NCBI GenBank assembly: GCA_014529385.2
Contig: CM043963.1
Coordinates: 71,440,412 to 71,504,411 of the forward strand
Origin: Adiantum capillus-veneris
Taxonomy: Eukaryota > Streptophyta > Polypodiopsida > Polypodiales > Pteridaceae
Direction: 5' to 3'
DNA length: 64,000 bases
The number at the start of each line of letters is the position of its first letter. Within the stretch, counting starts at the first letter, position 1. This document shows, piece by piece, positions 55,990 through 64,000 of the stretch. The notes under the pieces were generated by a model. The model saw only the letters and a list, made by a program, of their open reading frames with translations. It did no database searches and was not told the origin of the DNA. The position numbers and the translations under genes were made by a program.

Positions 55990-57329
55990 TAATTGTGATG
56001 CTCTTAGGAAATTTCATCATGATTTTGTAATCTCTTATGTAGATAAGTGCTCTCATAACTCTGTTGTTACGTGCAAAAAGTTTTATTTAGAATGCTTGTT
56101 AGGTGAAGTAAACTCTCAGACTTACAATGATTGTGATCTTTCAATGCAAGAGGTTATCTTGAAACATCAAGCATTTTGTAGGTGTCTTGGTTTCAAGTGC
56201 CAGCCTAAAGTACCTTTTTTATATACCGTTTGGAAGTTCCACAAGAACCCTATAAAGCCTAGATTTATAGCTGCTTCTTGTAACACCTCTTTGACCGAGG
56301 TTTCCAAATGGCTTAGTTATTGTTTCAAAGCCCTTTTACGTAGCGTAAATGAATTGTGGAAAAATATGCTAAAGGAAGCAGATGTACCTACCGATTCAAG
56401 TTGGATTTTAAATGATTCAGTAGGTGTGATTCCCGTTTTAAAGTTTTTGAACTCTTTAAGAAGCCTTAAGGAGAAATATTCTCCTTTATGTCTCCAAACT
56501 TTTGACTTTACAACGCTATACACGAAGCTAAATTTGAAGGACCTTAAATTTAGAGTCAAGTCTCTTATTTGAAAAGTTTTTGCATACAAGCTTGAGAAGG
56601 ATAGGTACAAGGCATTGCTAGTAGAAAAGTCAGCCTTGAACTTTGACTTCTTATGGTTGAAAAATAAGAATGTAAATGTAGACAAAGGAAGAAAGAGATT
56701 CACCAGGATTGTAGATGACATTGACATCATATCTTGGTTAGATTTTCTTTTGGACAATTTATATATAACCATCGGCGACTCTCTTTTCAAGCAAACAATT
56801 GGTATCCGTATGGGCACCAATTGTGCCATTTTTCTTGCTAATTTCTATCTTTTTACTTATGAGTTTGATTTTATGGAGCGTCTCGTCCTTGCTAACACTT
56901 GCCCAATATTTTTGCACAAGTTATGCAATGTAAGACTCTTTGTAGATGATCTTTTTGTCCCTGACGTTCCTTCTTTTCAAGATTTTATGTACTTGAATTT
57001 GAGTTCTGTTAGGCGGAGGAATTTATCCCAAGGAGTTTTGTGAACTTAAATGTACCACAAATAGTGATTGTTGTGCCTTTTTAGACCTTAAGATTTTTCA
57101 GACTCCCTTGGAATTAGAAGTAGATATCTATGATAAGCGCCTTGAACCAGAATATGCCAATCTAAAAATCATCCGTATGCCGCACATTTCTTCGAATGTT
57201 TCTCTTTTAGCTAAGTACGGTGGAATTTGCTCTCAATTATTTAGATTTTCTCGTCTTTGTTCTAGTAAATCTACTTTTGTTGTTCAATCTTGCCATCTTA
57301 TTTCTTTACTAGTTGAAAAAAGATACTAA
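55990..57329 (+). pseudogene. PLE reverse transcriptase, copy 3
   Basis: RT motifs in order: PFLYTVWKFHKNPIKPRFIA (fingers), TFDFTTLYTKLNLKDLK (motif A, with Asp), TGA at 56570, a stretch between motif A and B (NKNVNVDKGRKRFTRIVDDI), QTIGIRMGTNCAIFLANFYL (motif B) and FVDDLFVPD (motif C, 56939-56950). TGA 57041 and a shift precede the thumb (KIIRMPHISSNVSLLAKYGG, QLFRFSRLCSS, LISLLVEKRY; 57108-57329). These fit PLE/telomerase-like RTs. Catalytic Asp residues are kept in spite of the stops. Confidence 0.85.
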
Positions 57330-57538
57330 TTCAAAAGAATCATGAAAACCGTTCGTTCATTTTTTGCATCGTAGTAAGTTTATTTTTAATGTTTCTTCCA
57401 TTGGAACGTTGAAGATTATCAGTAGTAAATTCAATAGAAGTGGAGAGCTAAAAAGCCCACTTATTTTTTGACTTAATAACACCTTATGTTGTTGTTTTGA
57501 TCTTTAGTGCTTCTAGTATTTTTACTATAGCTTGACAA

Positions 57539-57841
57539 ATGCTAGCCTTTATCATGGCTGAGTATGCCCATCACCTCCGGAGGGTGATAGAAACTCAGCT
57601 CGTTGGTTTTGTAGAGTACGTTCAAAGCATGAATGACCTCTATATAAACCTGCACCTACTCTTGGGCACCGACGACGTGAGTAGGGATGTCATAGCTGTT
57701 GTCCAAGCTATGCATGATAAAGGTGATAATCTTATTCTTCCTGTTTGGACAAGCAGTGAAGTTGAGATCACATATTGTCAAGTTTGGCTCTTTGCTCTTC
57801 GTAGGTTTGTAGTTGTATTCATTTTTCGATTTCGTACTTAG
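57539..57841 (+). CDS. Small unknown ORF in PLE copy 3
   Basis: 100 codons from ATG 57539 (MLAFIMAEYAHHLRRVIETQ ... ALRRFVVVFIFRFRT). Present in all three units at the same place (49220-49510; interrupted by the solo LTR in copy 2, from 52089). No family recognised. It is open in copies 1 and 3 although the RT upstream is broken. It may be a separate small protein, the eroded C-terminus of the polyprotein, or chance. Confidence 0.45.
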   Translation: MLAFIMAEYAHHLRRVIETQLVGFVEYVQSMNDLYINLHLLLGTDDVSRDVIAVVQAMHDKGDNLILPVWTSSEVEITYCQVWLFALRRFVVVFIFRFRT

Positions 57842-58169
57842 CTTACCTGAGGACTTAAGAATGTATTCCGTTAGAAGTTGTTGTGTGAAGTTTGATTTCT
57901 AGGATTAAGTCTTTAAGATGTGTTATCCTTTTTTTTTGGGCTTAAAGTTGAGTACTGTTTTAAGCCAAGTAAGTTGCGTCAACTTATTTTACACATGCCT
58001 GTTTTAAAAACAATTTTAAGTTAATAATGTTCTGTTTTATTTAGTTTTCTTTCGTAGCAAACAAAGTGATTTAGTTTATTTGTTTGTTTGTTTTTGTTTT
58101 TCTTTTCTTTTCTTGTGTCCCTTGCTTTTATAGTTTTATGAGTGCTTTATTCCCTCTTATAATTTGTGA

Positions 58170-58187
58170 GTTCAGACTATTCTGAAC
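58170..58187 (+). promoter_or_regulatory. Hairpin at the PLE 3' end
   Basis: gttcag-actatt-ctgaac: 6-bp stem, 6-base loop, 14 bases before the junction with copia gag. The same hairpin is at 49853-49870 and 53503-53520 before each head-to-tail junction, so it marks the 3' end of every unit. Confidence 0.7.
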
Positions 58188-58201
58188 TTATGAAGGTATA
58201 T

Positions 58202-59055
58202 ACTTCAATGTGAACATGGAAAAGACTAGTTAATAGCTGTGGAAGAAGTTATGTGACCTGTATGAGAAGCAAAGTGCAGTATCACAGGTTTATTGTTGGC
58301 TGAAAAAGTTAGTTGATTTGAAGATGGATGAGGGCACATCCATGTGCAACCATCTCAATGAGTTCAACACAATTTTCTATCAGCTTTCTGCGTAGGGAGT
58401 CAATTTTGACAATTCGGTCAGAGCAATGTTCTTGCTAGTTACGCTGTTAGAAAGTTGGGATACTTTTCACAGAGGCATAAGTAACTCAACACCTCCTGAT
58501 GGTTTAACATGTGCTGATGTTGAGGGCAGTTTGCTTACTGAAGAGGTTATCAAGAAGAATCTTGATACTTCTCGTGGTACTAGCAATGCTCTCGTTGTTC
58601 ATGGTCGATCACAAGAAAAGGGCAAGCAGAAGCAGAGAGGAAAATCTCGTAACAAATCACGTGGCCGAAAAGACATTGAGTGCTATCATTGTCACAAAAA
58701 AGGTCATATGAAGAAAGACTGTCGAAAGTGGAAACAAGAGAAAGGTAAAGACAAGATGTCGGAAGAAGGCAAGACTAAGGAAAGCAGTATAAAGATTGAA
58801 GATATCAACAATGTTTTTGTTGAAGATTCTGATGGAGATATTTATCTCACATTTGCCATGGATTCAACATTTTTGGTTGCCACTGATGACTATGCTTTAC
58901 ATGATTGGGTTATTGACTCAGGTGCATCGTTTCATGTGACTCCTCACAGAGAGTGGTTCAATACATATGATGCAACCCGTAAAGGTCGTGTTCGTCTTGG
59001 CAATGATTTTGCTTGCCACATAGTTGGTGTCGACGATGTGCAGCTGAAATTTTAG
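58202..59055 (+). pseudogene. Copia gag C-terminus and protease, element F
   Basis: Gag resumes after the PLE array with YFNVNMEKTS and LWKKLCDLYEKQSAVSQVY-like sequence (stops included), then an open frame from 58426: FLLVTLLESWDTFHRGISNS, LLTEEVIKKNLDTSRGTSN, an RNA-binding basic stretch, the CCHC knuckle CYHCHKKGHMKKDC, and the protease WVIDSGASFHVTPHREW with D-S-G intact. TAG at 59053 cuts the protease; the frame goes on with NGSSFMLKNVRYVPKLTKSL. Confidence 0.85.
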
Positions 59056-59226
59056 AATGGTTCTTCATTCATGCTCAAGAATGTGAGATATGTGCCGAAG
59101 CTTACCAAAAGCTTGATTAGTACAGGACAATTGGATGAAGCAAGATATTACTGCACATTTGGTGATAGTTCGTGGAAGATCACCAAAGGTTCTTTAGTGG
59201 TAGCACATGGTTGAAAGTCTAGGACT

Positions 59227-59993
59227 TTGTACATGCTACATGTATCCAATGTTAAAAACCATGTAATTTGTGTAACCGAGCAGCCAAGTGTTTCTTTGTG
59301 GCATCGCTGGTTGGGACATATGTCTCAAAAGGGAATGAAAATCTTGCCTCGTTTTGGTTATGTGCCTGGCTTCAATTTCTCAGACTTTTCAGTTTGTGAG
59401 CATTGTCTTTATGGTAAACAAATACAGTCACCACACAAAAGGGGAAGCACTCAGAAAAGTGAGCCATTAGAGTTAGTGCATAGTGATGTGTGTGGACCTA
59501 TGCCTAACGTATCCATGGGAGGTTCATTGTACTTTGTTACATTCCTTGATGACTTCTCAAGGAAGTGTGGGTATATCCTCTCAGGAAGAAGGATGAAGTT
59601 CTTTCAAAATTTCAAAATTTTGTGGCATTAGTGGAGAATCAGTCTGGCAAGAAAGTCAAGTGCTTAAGGCTAGACATTGGTGGTGAGTATGTCACTAAAG
59701 CCTTTCAAAATTTTTGTGATTCCAAAGGCATCAAAAGAGAGTTGACTGCTCCATATAACCCTCCACAAAATGGTGTTGTTGAGAGGATGAACCGTACCAT
59801 ACAAGAGAAGTTACATAGCACGTTGTCTAATGCAGAGCTGCCTAATGGATTTTGGGTGGAAGTGTTAACAACTGCTGTCCATCTTATAAATAGATCTCCT
59901 AACAAGGCTTTAGATGAGAAGGTACCTGAAGAGCTTTGGTCTGGGAAGCCACCTTCTTACAAGCATCTTAGAGTCTTTGGCTGTGAAGCGTAA
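59227..59993 (+). pseudogene. Copia integrase, element F
   Basis: GAG-pre-integrase SLWHRWLGHMSQKGMKIL, zinc-binding Cys pair in CEHCLYGKQ, first Asp in HSDVCGPMP, FVTFLDDFSRK, a one-base shift near 59570, then LRLDIGGEYVTKAF (second Asp) and NGVVERMNRTIQEKL (Glu). The three catalytic acidic residues are retained. A stop follows VFGCEA at 59991. Confidence 0.85.
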
Positions 59994-60023
59994 TGCCATG
60001 TTCCAAAGGAGTTTTGAATCAAG

Positions 60024-60971
60024 TTGGCTCCTAAGTCAAAGAAATGCATAGTTCTTGGCTATGGCAATCCTGGCGAGATGGGATTTCGATTATGGGATCT
60101 TGAAGATAAAAAGATAGTTCGCAGTAATGATGTATACTTCAATGAAGAAAAGATGCATAAGAAGCCTGTGCATACAGTGGAGGTCAGGAGAGTTATCTTC
60201 CAAGAAGATGGAATTGTCCACAATAGGGCTGAAGTGCCTAATGTCAGACAACAAGTACAGAATCCTCCTGCAGTACAAGATGTTGCTGAGGGACAACCGG
60301 CTCAAGAAGTTATTAGAAGGTCTACAAGAGTTTCAAGGCCTCTTGATAGATTTACTCCCTCATTGGACTACATTATGTTGACAGATTGCAGAGAGCCTTC
60401 CTGCTATAAGGAAGCCATGTCAATGGATGACAAGGCAAAGTGGGAGAAAGCTATGCAATCAGAAATGGACTTGTTGCATAAGAATCAAACTTGGAAGTTG
60501 GTTCGGTTGCCTAATGGAATTGTCCACAATAGGGCTGAAGTTCCTAATGTCAGACAACAAGTACAGAATCCTCCTGCAGTACAAGATGTTGCTGAGGGAC
60601 AACCGGCTCAAGCAGTTATTAGAAGGTCTACAAGAGTTTCAAGGCCTCTTGATAGATTTACTCCCTCATTGGACTACATTATGTTGACAAATTGCAGAGA
60701 GCCTTCTTGCTATAAGGAAGCCATGTACAAGGCAAAGTGGGAGAAAGCTATGCAATCAGAAATGGACTCGTTGCATAAGAATCAAACTTGGAAGTTGGTT
60801 CGGTTTCCTAAAGGTAAAAAGGCATTACCATGCAAATGGGTGTACAGGCAAAAAATCACACCTCATGATAATAAACCCAAGTACAAGGCACGACTTGTTG
60901 CTAAAAGATTTAAGCAGCAGCAGGGTAGGATATTGAATTTGATGAGATCTTTTCTCCGGTTATCAAGATAA
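60024..60971 (+). pseudogene. Copia linker with 306-bp in-frame duplication and RT start, element F
   Basis: KKCIVLGYGNPGEMGFRLWD (integrase end), then a 102-codon block starting GIVHNRAEVPNVRQQVQNPP and reaching HKNQTWKLVR occurs twice (60211-60516 and 60517 to about 60812). The second unit has a 9-bp deletion (SMDD region). Then KGKKALPCKWVYRQKITPHD and KYKARLVAKRFKQQ start the RT. A shift near 60930 ends the frame. Confidence 0.85.
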
Positions 60972-62230
60972 CTACTCTGCTGTGTGTACTTGCGTTGGTT
61001 GCTAAAGATGACATGGAACTTGAGCAGATGGATGTCAAGACGACGTTCTTGCATGGTGATCTTCAAGAAGAAGTTTATATGCAGCAGCCATAAGGTTTTG
61101 TTGAGAAGGGAAACGAAGACTTGGTGTGTTAGTTAGAAAAGACTCTTTATGGTCTAAAACAGTCATCAAGGGAGTGGTATCGTATATTCTACTCGTTCAT
61201 GCTCTCTCAAGGCTACAAACATAGCAATATGGACCATTGCCTCTACACTAAGCGAGCTAACAATGGTAGTTTGCTGATTTTGGTCCTTTATGTGGATGAT
61301 ATGTTAATTACCGAGAAATACAGGGATGAGATTTCAGCCTTGAAGTCAGAGTTACATGCAAACTTTGAAATGAAAGACATGGGTAAAGCAAGCTATGTCC
61401 TTGGCATGCGTATTAAATGAGACAGATGCAAGAAATTGGTCTATTTGTCTCAATCTGAGTACATTGCTAAAGTGCTCAAGCGTTTCAATATGGAGAAGGG
61501 GAAGGCATTGATTACTCCATTGCCTCCATATGTGAAACTTTCTAAAATGATTGCCCTAAGTCTGAAGAGGAAAGGCTGAAATGGCACAAGTGACTTATTC
61601 ATCTGCAGTTGGGAGTTTGATGTATGCTATGATTGCTACACGTCATGATATTGCTTTTGCAGTGGGAGTTGTTAACAGATATATGTCAAATCCAGGCAAG
61701 AAACATTGAGAGGCAGTGAAAGGGATTATGTGATATTTGAATGGTACAAAAGACATGTGCATTTGCTTTGGAAGAAAGAAAGCATGTGTACTTGGTTACA
61801 CGGATGCAGATTATGCAAGAAACTTGGACAAGAGAAGGTCCACTTTAGGCTATGTTTTTGAATTCACTGGAGGTGCATTTTCATGGTGATCTCGTTTGCA
61901 AGATTGTGTTACCTTGTCTACTACAAAGGCTGAATATGTTGCAGGTTCAGAAGCTTGCAAGGAAGCTATATGGCTTGGTCGGCTGGTGGGAGACTTGGGA
62001 ATCAATGTTGAGATGCCTGTGTTACATTGTGATAGCCAAAGTGCTATACAATTGGCAAAGAATCCAGTGTTTCATGCAAAGACAAAGCATGTGGATGTGA
62101 AGCATTACTTCATTTGTGAGGTGCTTGAGGACAAGCGATTGCAGCTTGCCAAAATTCACACCACTAAAAACCATGCTGATCTTCTAACAAAGGGCTTACC
62201 TTCAGATCAGTTTGCACATTCAGGCACTCA
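60972..62230 (+). pseudogene. Copia RT and RNase H, element F
   Basis: Pieces in shifting frames: TTLLCVLALVAKDDMELEQM, DVKTTFLHGDLQEEVYM, LYGLKQSSREWY, ILVLYVDDMLITEKYRDEIS (catalytic YVDD at about 61288-61299), SAVGSLMYAMIATRHDIAFA, GYTDADYARNLDKRRSTLGY, LSTTKAEYVAGSEACKEAIW, HCDSQSAIQLAKNPVFHAKT and HADLLTKGLP. At least five stops. An (AT)n stretch (62273-62291) and a purine tract (aagtgggagg) lie between the end of RNase H and the 3' LTR. Confidence 0.85.
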
Positions 62231-62337
62231 TGGGCATTGGGTAGATGATCATGGTCATTGTCTACCTGTATTGTATATATATATATATATACATTGTCAC
62301 CCCAGCTTAAAGGCACATTGTCCTTTAAGTGGGAGGT

Positions 62338-62543
62338 TGTTAGGGTGGTAAAGCCCAATGTGCCGCACCTAAGTGTCGGGCGGCCGGAGACTACCAGGAA
62401 CTAACACTAACCATTCATTCTACATAAAAGAATAAGGACTCATAACCCTAACACTATTGTATTTGGAGTCCACCCAAACTTGTGTCTCCTCTCTTCTCCA
62501 TTGCTGCACACACACACACACACGCTCTCGCACGCGCTCTTCA
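62338..62543 (+). repeat. 3' LTR of element F
   Basis: 206 bp, tgttagggtggtaaag ... gcgctcttca, preceded by gtgggaggt. It has a (CA)n stretch (62505-62522) longer than in the 5' LTR. Confidence 0.9.
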
Positions 62544-63111
62544 TTTAAAAGATGTTTCCATTGTCAAAGAAGATAGGTATAAATGCTACTTATGGCTGAA
62601 AATCAGCCCACCCACTGGTCAAGTCATGTTTGTGGTTGGTTGCTACATTCCTCACTATGACTCCAACTTTTATGCTCGCTTGGATATGGATATAGATGAG
62701 CCCTTTGTTGAACTAGAAGAAGACATTGCTCATTATAAGGACCAAGGTGAAGTCATTGTCTTTGGAGACATGAATGCTCACACAAATAGGTTACAACACG
62801 ACACACAACAAGTTGACATGCCGCATGTCTCAAGAAGAATGGATGACCCATACATGTATAATCGAAGTTCTAATAATGCAAAAGAATTGGATCACTATGG
62901 AAAGTCACTTCTACATATGTGCAATAGTACCGGAATGCTCATTGCAAATGGTGTATCTTTATGGCAAGGCACCAATGACTTTACATGTAGAAGGCACAAT
63001 GGTGATAGTGTGATCGACTATATGTTGTTTTCGGAAGTCACTATAGAATGCATACAAAGCTTTACACTTGGTGAATGGAATCCGGAATTGGATCATAGGA
63101 TGCTGTATTGA
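62544..63111 (+). pseudogene. LINE ORF2 endonuclease, continued
   Basis: The APE-type endonuclease resumes: FVVGCYIPHYDSNF, VIVFGDMNAHTN (catalytic Asp/Asn), SLWQGTNDFTCRRHNGDSVI, DYMLFS and ELDHRML (catalytic Asp-His). Ends TGA 63109-63111; homology goes on in another frame. Confidence 0.88.
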
Positions 63112-63211
63112 ACTCAAGTGTGGTAAAAGACCCGAGCATGTAGCCTCCAATCATGATGTGAATCATTTGTACCTACGTCTAGACTTCAAACGAGCACTTA
63201 TATAAGCTGAT

Positions 63212-64000
63212 ATGGTGAACCAAATGTTAAGCACGATAGACCATCAAGAGAGCCCAACATTAGAATGCAAGTGGAAAGTTTTCAAAGAAGTAATTTGCTC
63301 TAGTGCGAGGGAATGCTTTTTGGTGAAACACATGTCTTGCAAAAGATCTAAGAAAGGTAGCATCAAGAAGAAATGGTTCGACATGGAATGTAGTCAAGCC
63401 CGAAAACACTTGCTAAGGTTGGATGCAAGCAAAGATAAGGAAGGTTACTTAGAACATTCACACACATACAAAGAACTTGTTCAAAAAAAGAGGAGAAGGT
63501 GGGAAGTCAAAAAACAACTTCTTTTAGCGCAAGAGAAAGCACATGCATGTGGCAAGTTTTAGCAAAATCCAAAAGGCAAGCGTGTTGAGAGCTTTGGTGA
63601 CTTGACTCTTGAGGATATGTATACACATTTCAAGAACCTCTATGAGTAACCCAATATTGATAAGATGGAGTGTTGTAGCTCCCTTCCGTTTATGCCTCCC
63701 TTCTTTACCATTGAAGATGTATGTTGCGTGCTTGAGAAACTTGCTACCCGCAAGGCAGGGGACCTTCAAGGTGTCAAGGCTGAAATGATTAAATGGACAA
63801 GCAAGAAAACACGATATTGGATATGTGATATGTTTAACCTTGCACTTCAGCATGGCATGCCTCATGATTGGAGTGAAAATTGGATTAAACCTTTGCACAT
63901 AGGAGGAGATGTAAACAATGTGAAAAACTATCGCACTATAATGGTTGGTTCTTTGATGGCAAAGTTATTTGGATGTATCATGGAGATGAAGATTAGTGAA
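63212..64000 (+). pseudogene. LINE ORF2 spacer and RT start, running off the window
   Basis: 63212-63562 is a Lys-rich spacer (KKKWFDMECSQARKHLLRLD, KRRRWEVKKQLLLAQEKAH). After TAG the same frame carries the conserved start of LINE RT: IEDVCCVLEKLATRKAGDLQ, MFNLALQHGMPHDWSENWIK, GDVNNVKNYRTIMVGSLMAK and LFGCIMEMKISE at the window end. Stops at 63560 and after FKNLYE. Confidence 0.85.

Larger units (their letters stand above)
53535..58201 (+). mobile_element. PLE copy 3, complete unit (4,667 bp), N-terminal GIY-YIG type
   Basis: Unit limits are taken from the head-to-tail junctions (gaaggtatat|ttttcagtcatc) and the 3' junction with copia gag at 58201. Order: leader with (TG)n (53873-53901); coding start candidate ATG 54283; GIY-YIG endonuclease; CxC linker; RT; thumb; small unknown ORF; A/T-rich 3' part ending with a hairpin (58170-58187). 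Endonuclease before RT with a CxC linker is the permuted PLE architecture (Naiad/Chlamys type). No Cys/His cluster is seen beside the GIY-YIG core, which is closer to Chlamys. Confidence 0.88.
40591..62543 (+). mobile_element. Ty1/copia element F, expanded to 22 kb by nested insertions
   Basis: LTRs at 40591-40794 and 62338-62543 bound a copia element whose own sequence is about 5.8 kb. The rest (42063-58201) is the inserted PLE array with further nests. Flanks are tttga (40586-40590) and tttaa (62544-62548), a 5-bp target duplication with one mismatch. Domain order gag-PR-IN-RT-RNase H. Stops and shifts are present in gag, IN and RT. Confidence 0.9.
39442..64000 (+). mobile_element. L1-like LINE, split by element F and running off the window
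   Basis: ORF1 is at 39442-40332 and ORF2 begins at ATG 40339. ORF2 is interrupted at 40590 by copia element F and resumes at 62544. The endonuclease frame rejoins when F and one target copy are removed, and the RT start is reached just before the window end. The 5' boundary is probably near the CT array at 39307-39348; the 3' end lies outside. The LINE itself carries stops (one in ORF1, several in ORF2), so it was or became inactive. Confidence 0.85.

Noticed and set aside
54400-57043. Selenocysteine or other recoding of the in-frame stops in the PLE
   Set aside because: The shared stops include TAA, TAG and TGA and are combined with frameshifts, so recoding of one codon cannot restore the ORF.
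57840-57880. Hammerhead ribozyme core in the PLE 3' region (ctgagga matches CUGANGA)
   Set aside because: No convincing helix II and no GAAA at the right place follow, so the match is by chance. N-terminal endonuclease PLEs are also not known to carry canonical hammerheads.

Overview
This is a repeat-dense plant nuclear window. The evidence is Ty1/copia elements primed by a tRNA-Met-type site (tggtatcagag), a Ty3/gypsy element with a chromodomain, L1-like LINEs, long (GA/CT)n and (CA/TG)n arrays, and one intron-containing gene for a GRF plus CCHC zinc-finger protein of a type found in plants. Two kinds of Penelope-like element (PLE) argue against an ordinary flowering plant and fit a seed-free vascular plant such as a fern or lycophyte. 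The lineage is an inference and is not proven by the sequence.

Layout. 1-6.9 kb: decayed copia pieces on both strands and an unrecognised decayed coding stretch. 6.9-8.4 kb: LINE ORF1 and its leader (minus). 8364-13504: full-length copia element C (minus; TSD ggtca; LTRs near-identical; coding region broken). 13.5-14.3 kb: gypsy integrase remnant. 15757-19176: internally deleted copia element B (TSD cttgg). 20083-28927: chromodomain Ty3/gypsy element E with 1.7-kb LTRs. 29388-30732: TTAA-flanked terminal-inverted-repeat element, piggyBac-like in its ends. 31.3-32.5 kb: reverse transcriptase (RT) of an endonuclease-less PLE (minus). 35.5-37.6 kb: the only convincing host gene, four phase-consistent exons, about 373 aa.

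39.4 kb to the window end is one nested structure. An L1-like LINE (ORF1 at 39442, ORF2 from 40339) is split inside its endonuclease domain by copia element F (40591-62543, 204/206-bp LTRs) and resumes at 62544. Element F is split inside gag by a head-to-tail array of three PLE copies (42063-42152 plus 47124-58201). PLE copy 1 is broken by a truncated gypsy element G (minus), and PLE copy 2 by a 776-bp solo LTR with a perfect gggca TSD.

The most notable system is this PLE. It has an N-terminal GIY-YIG endonuclease, then a CxC linker, then the RT. This is the permuted order known from Naiad/Chlamys-type elements, not the RT-then-endonuclease order of canonical Penelope. Copies 1 and 3 share the same stops and frameshifts, so the array grew after the coding region was already broken, or the element was mobilised in trans. 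Almost everything here is transposon-derived and disabled; no tRNA, rRNA, CRISPR or bacterial-type operon was seen.
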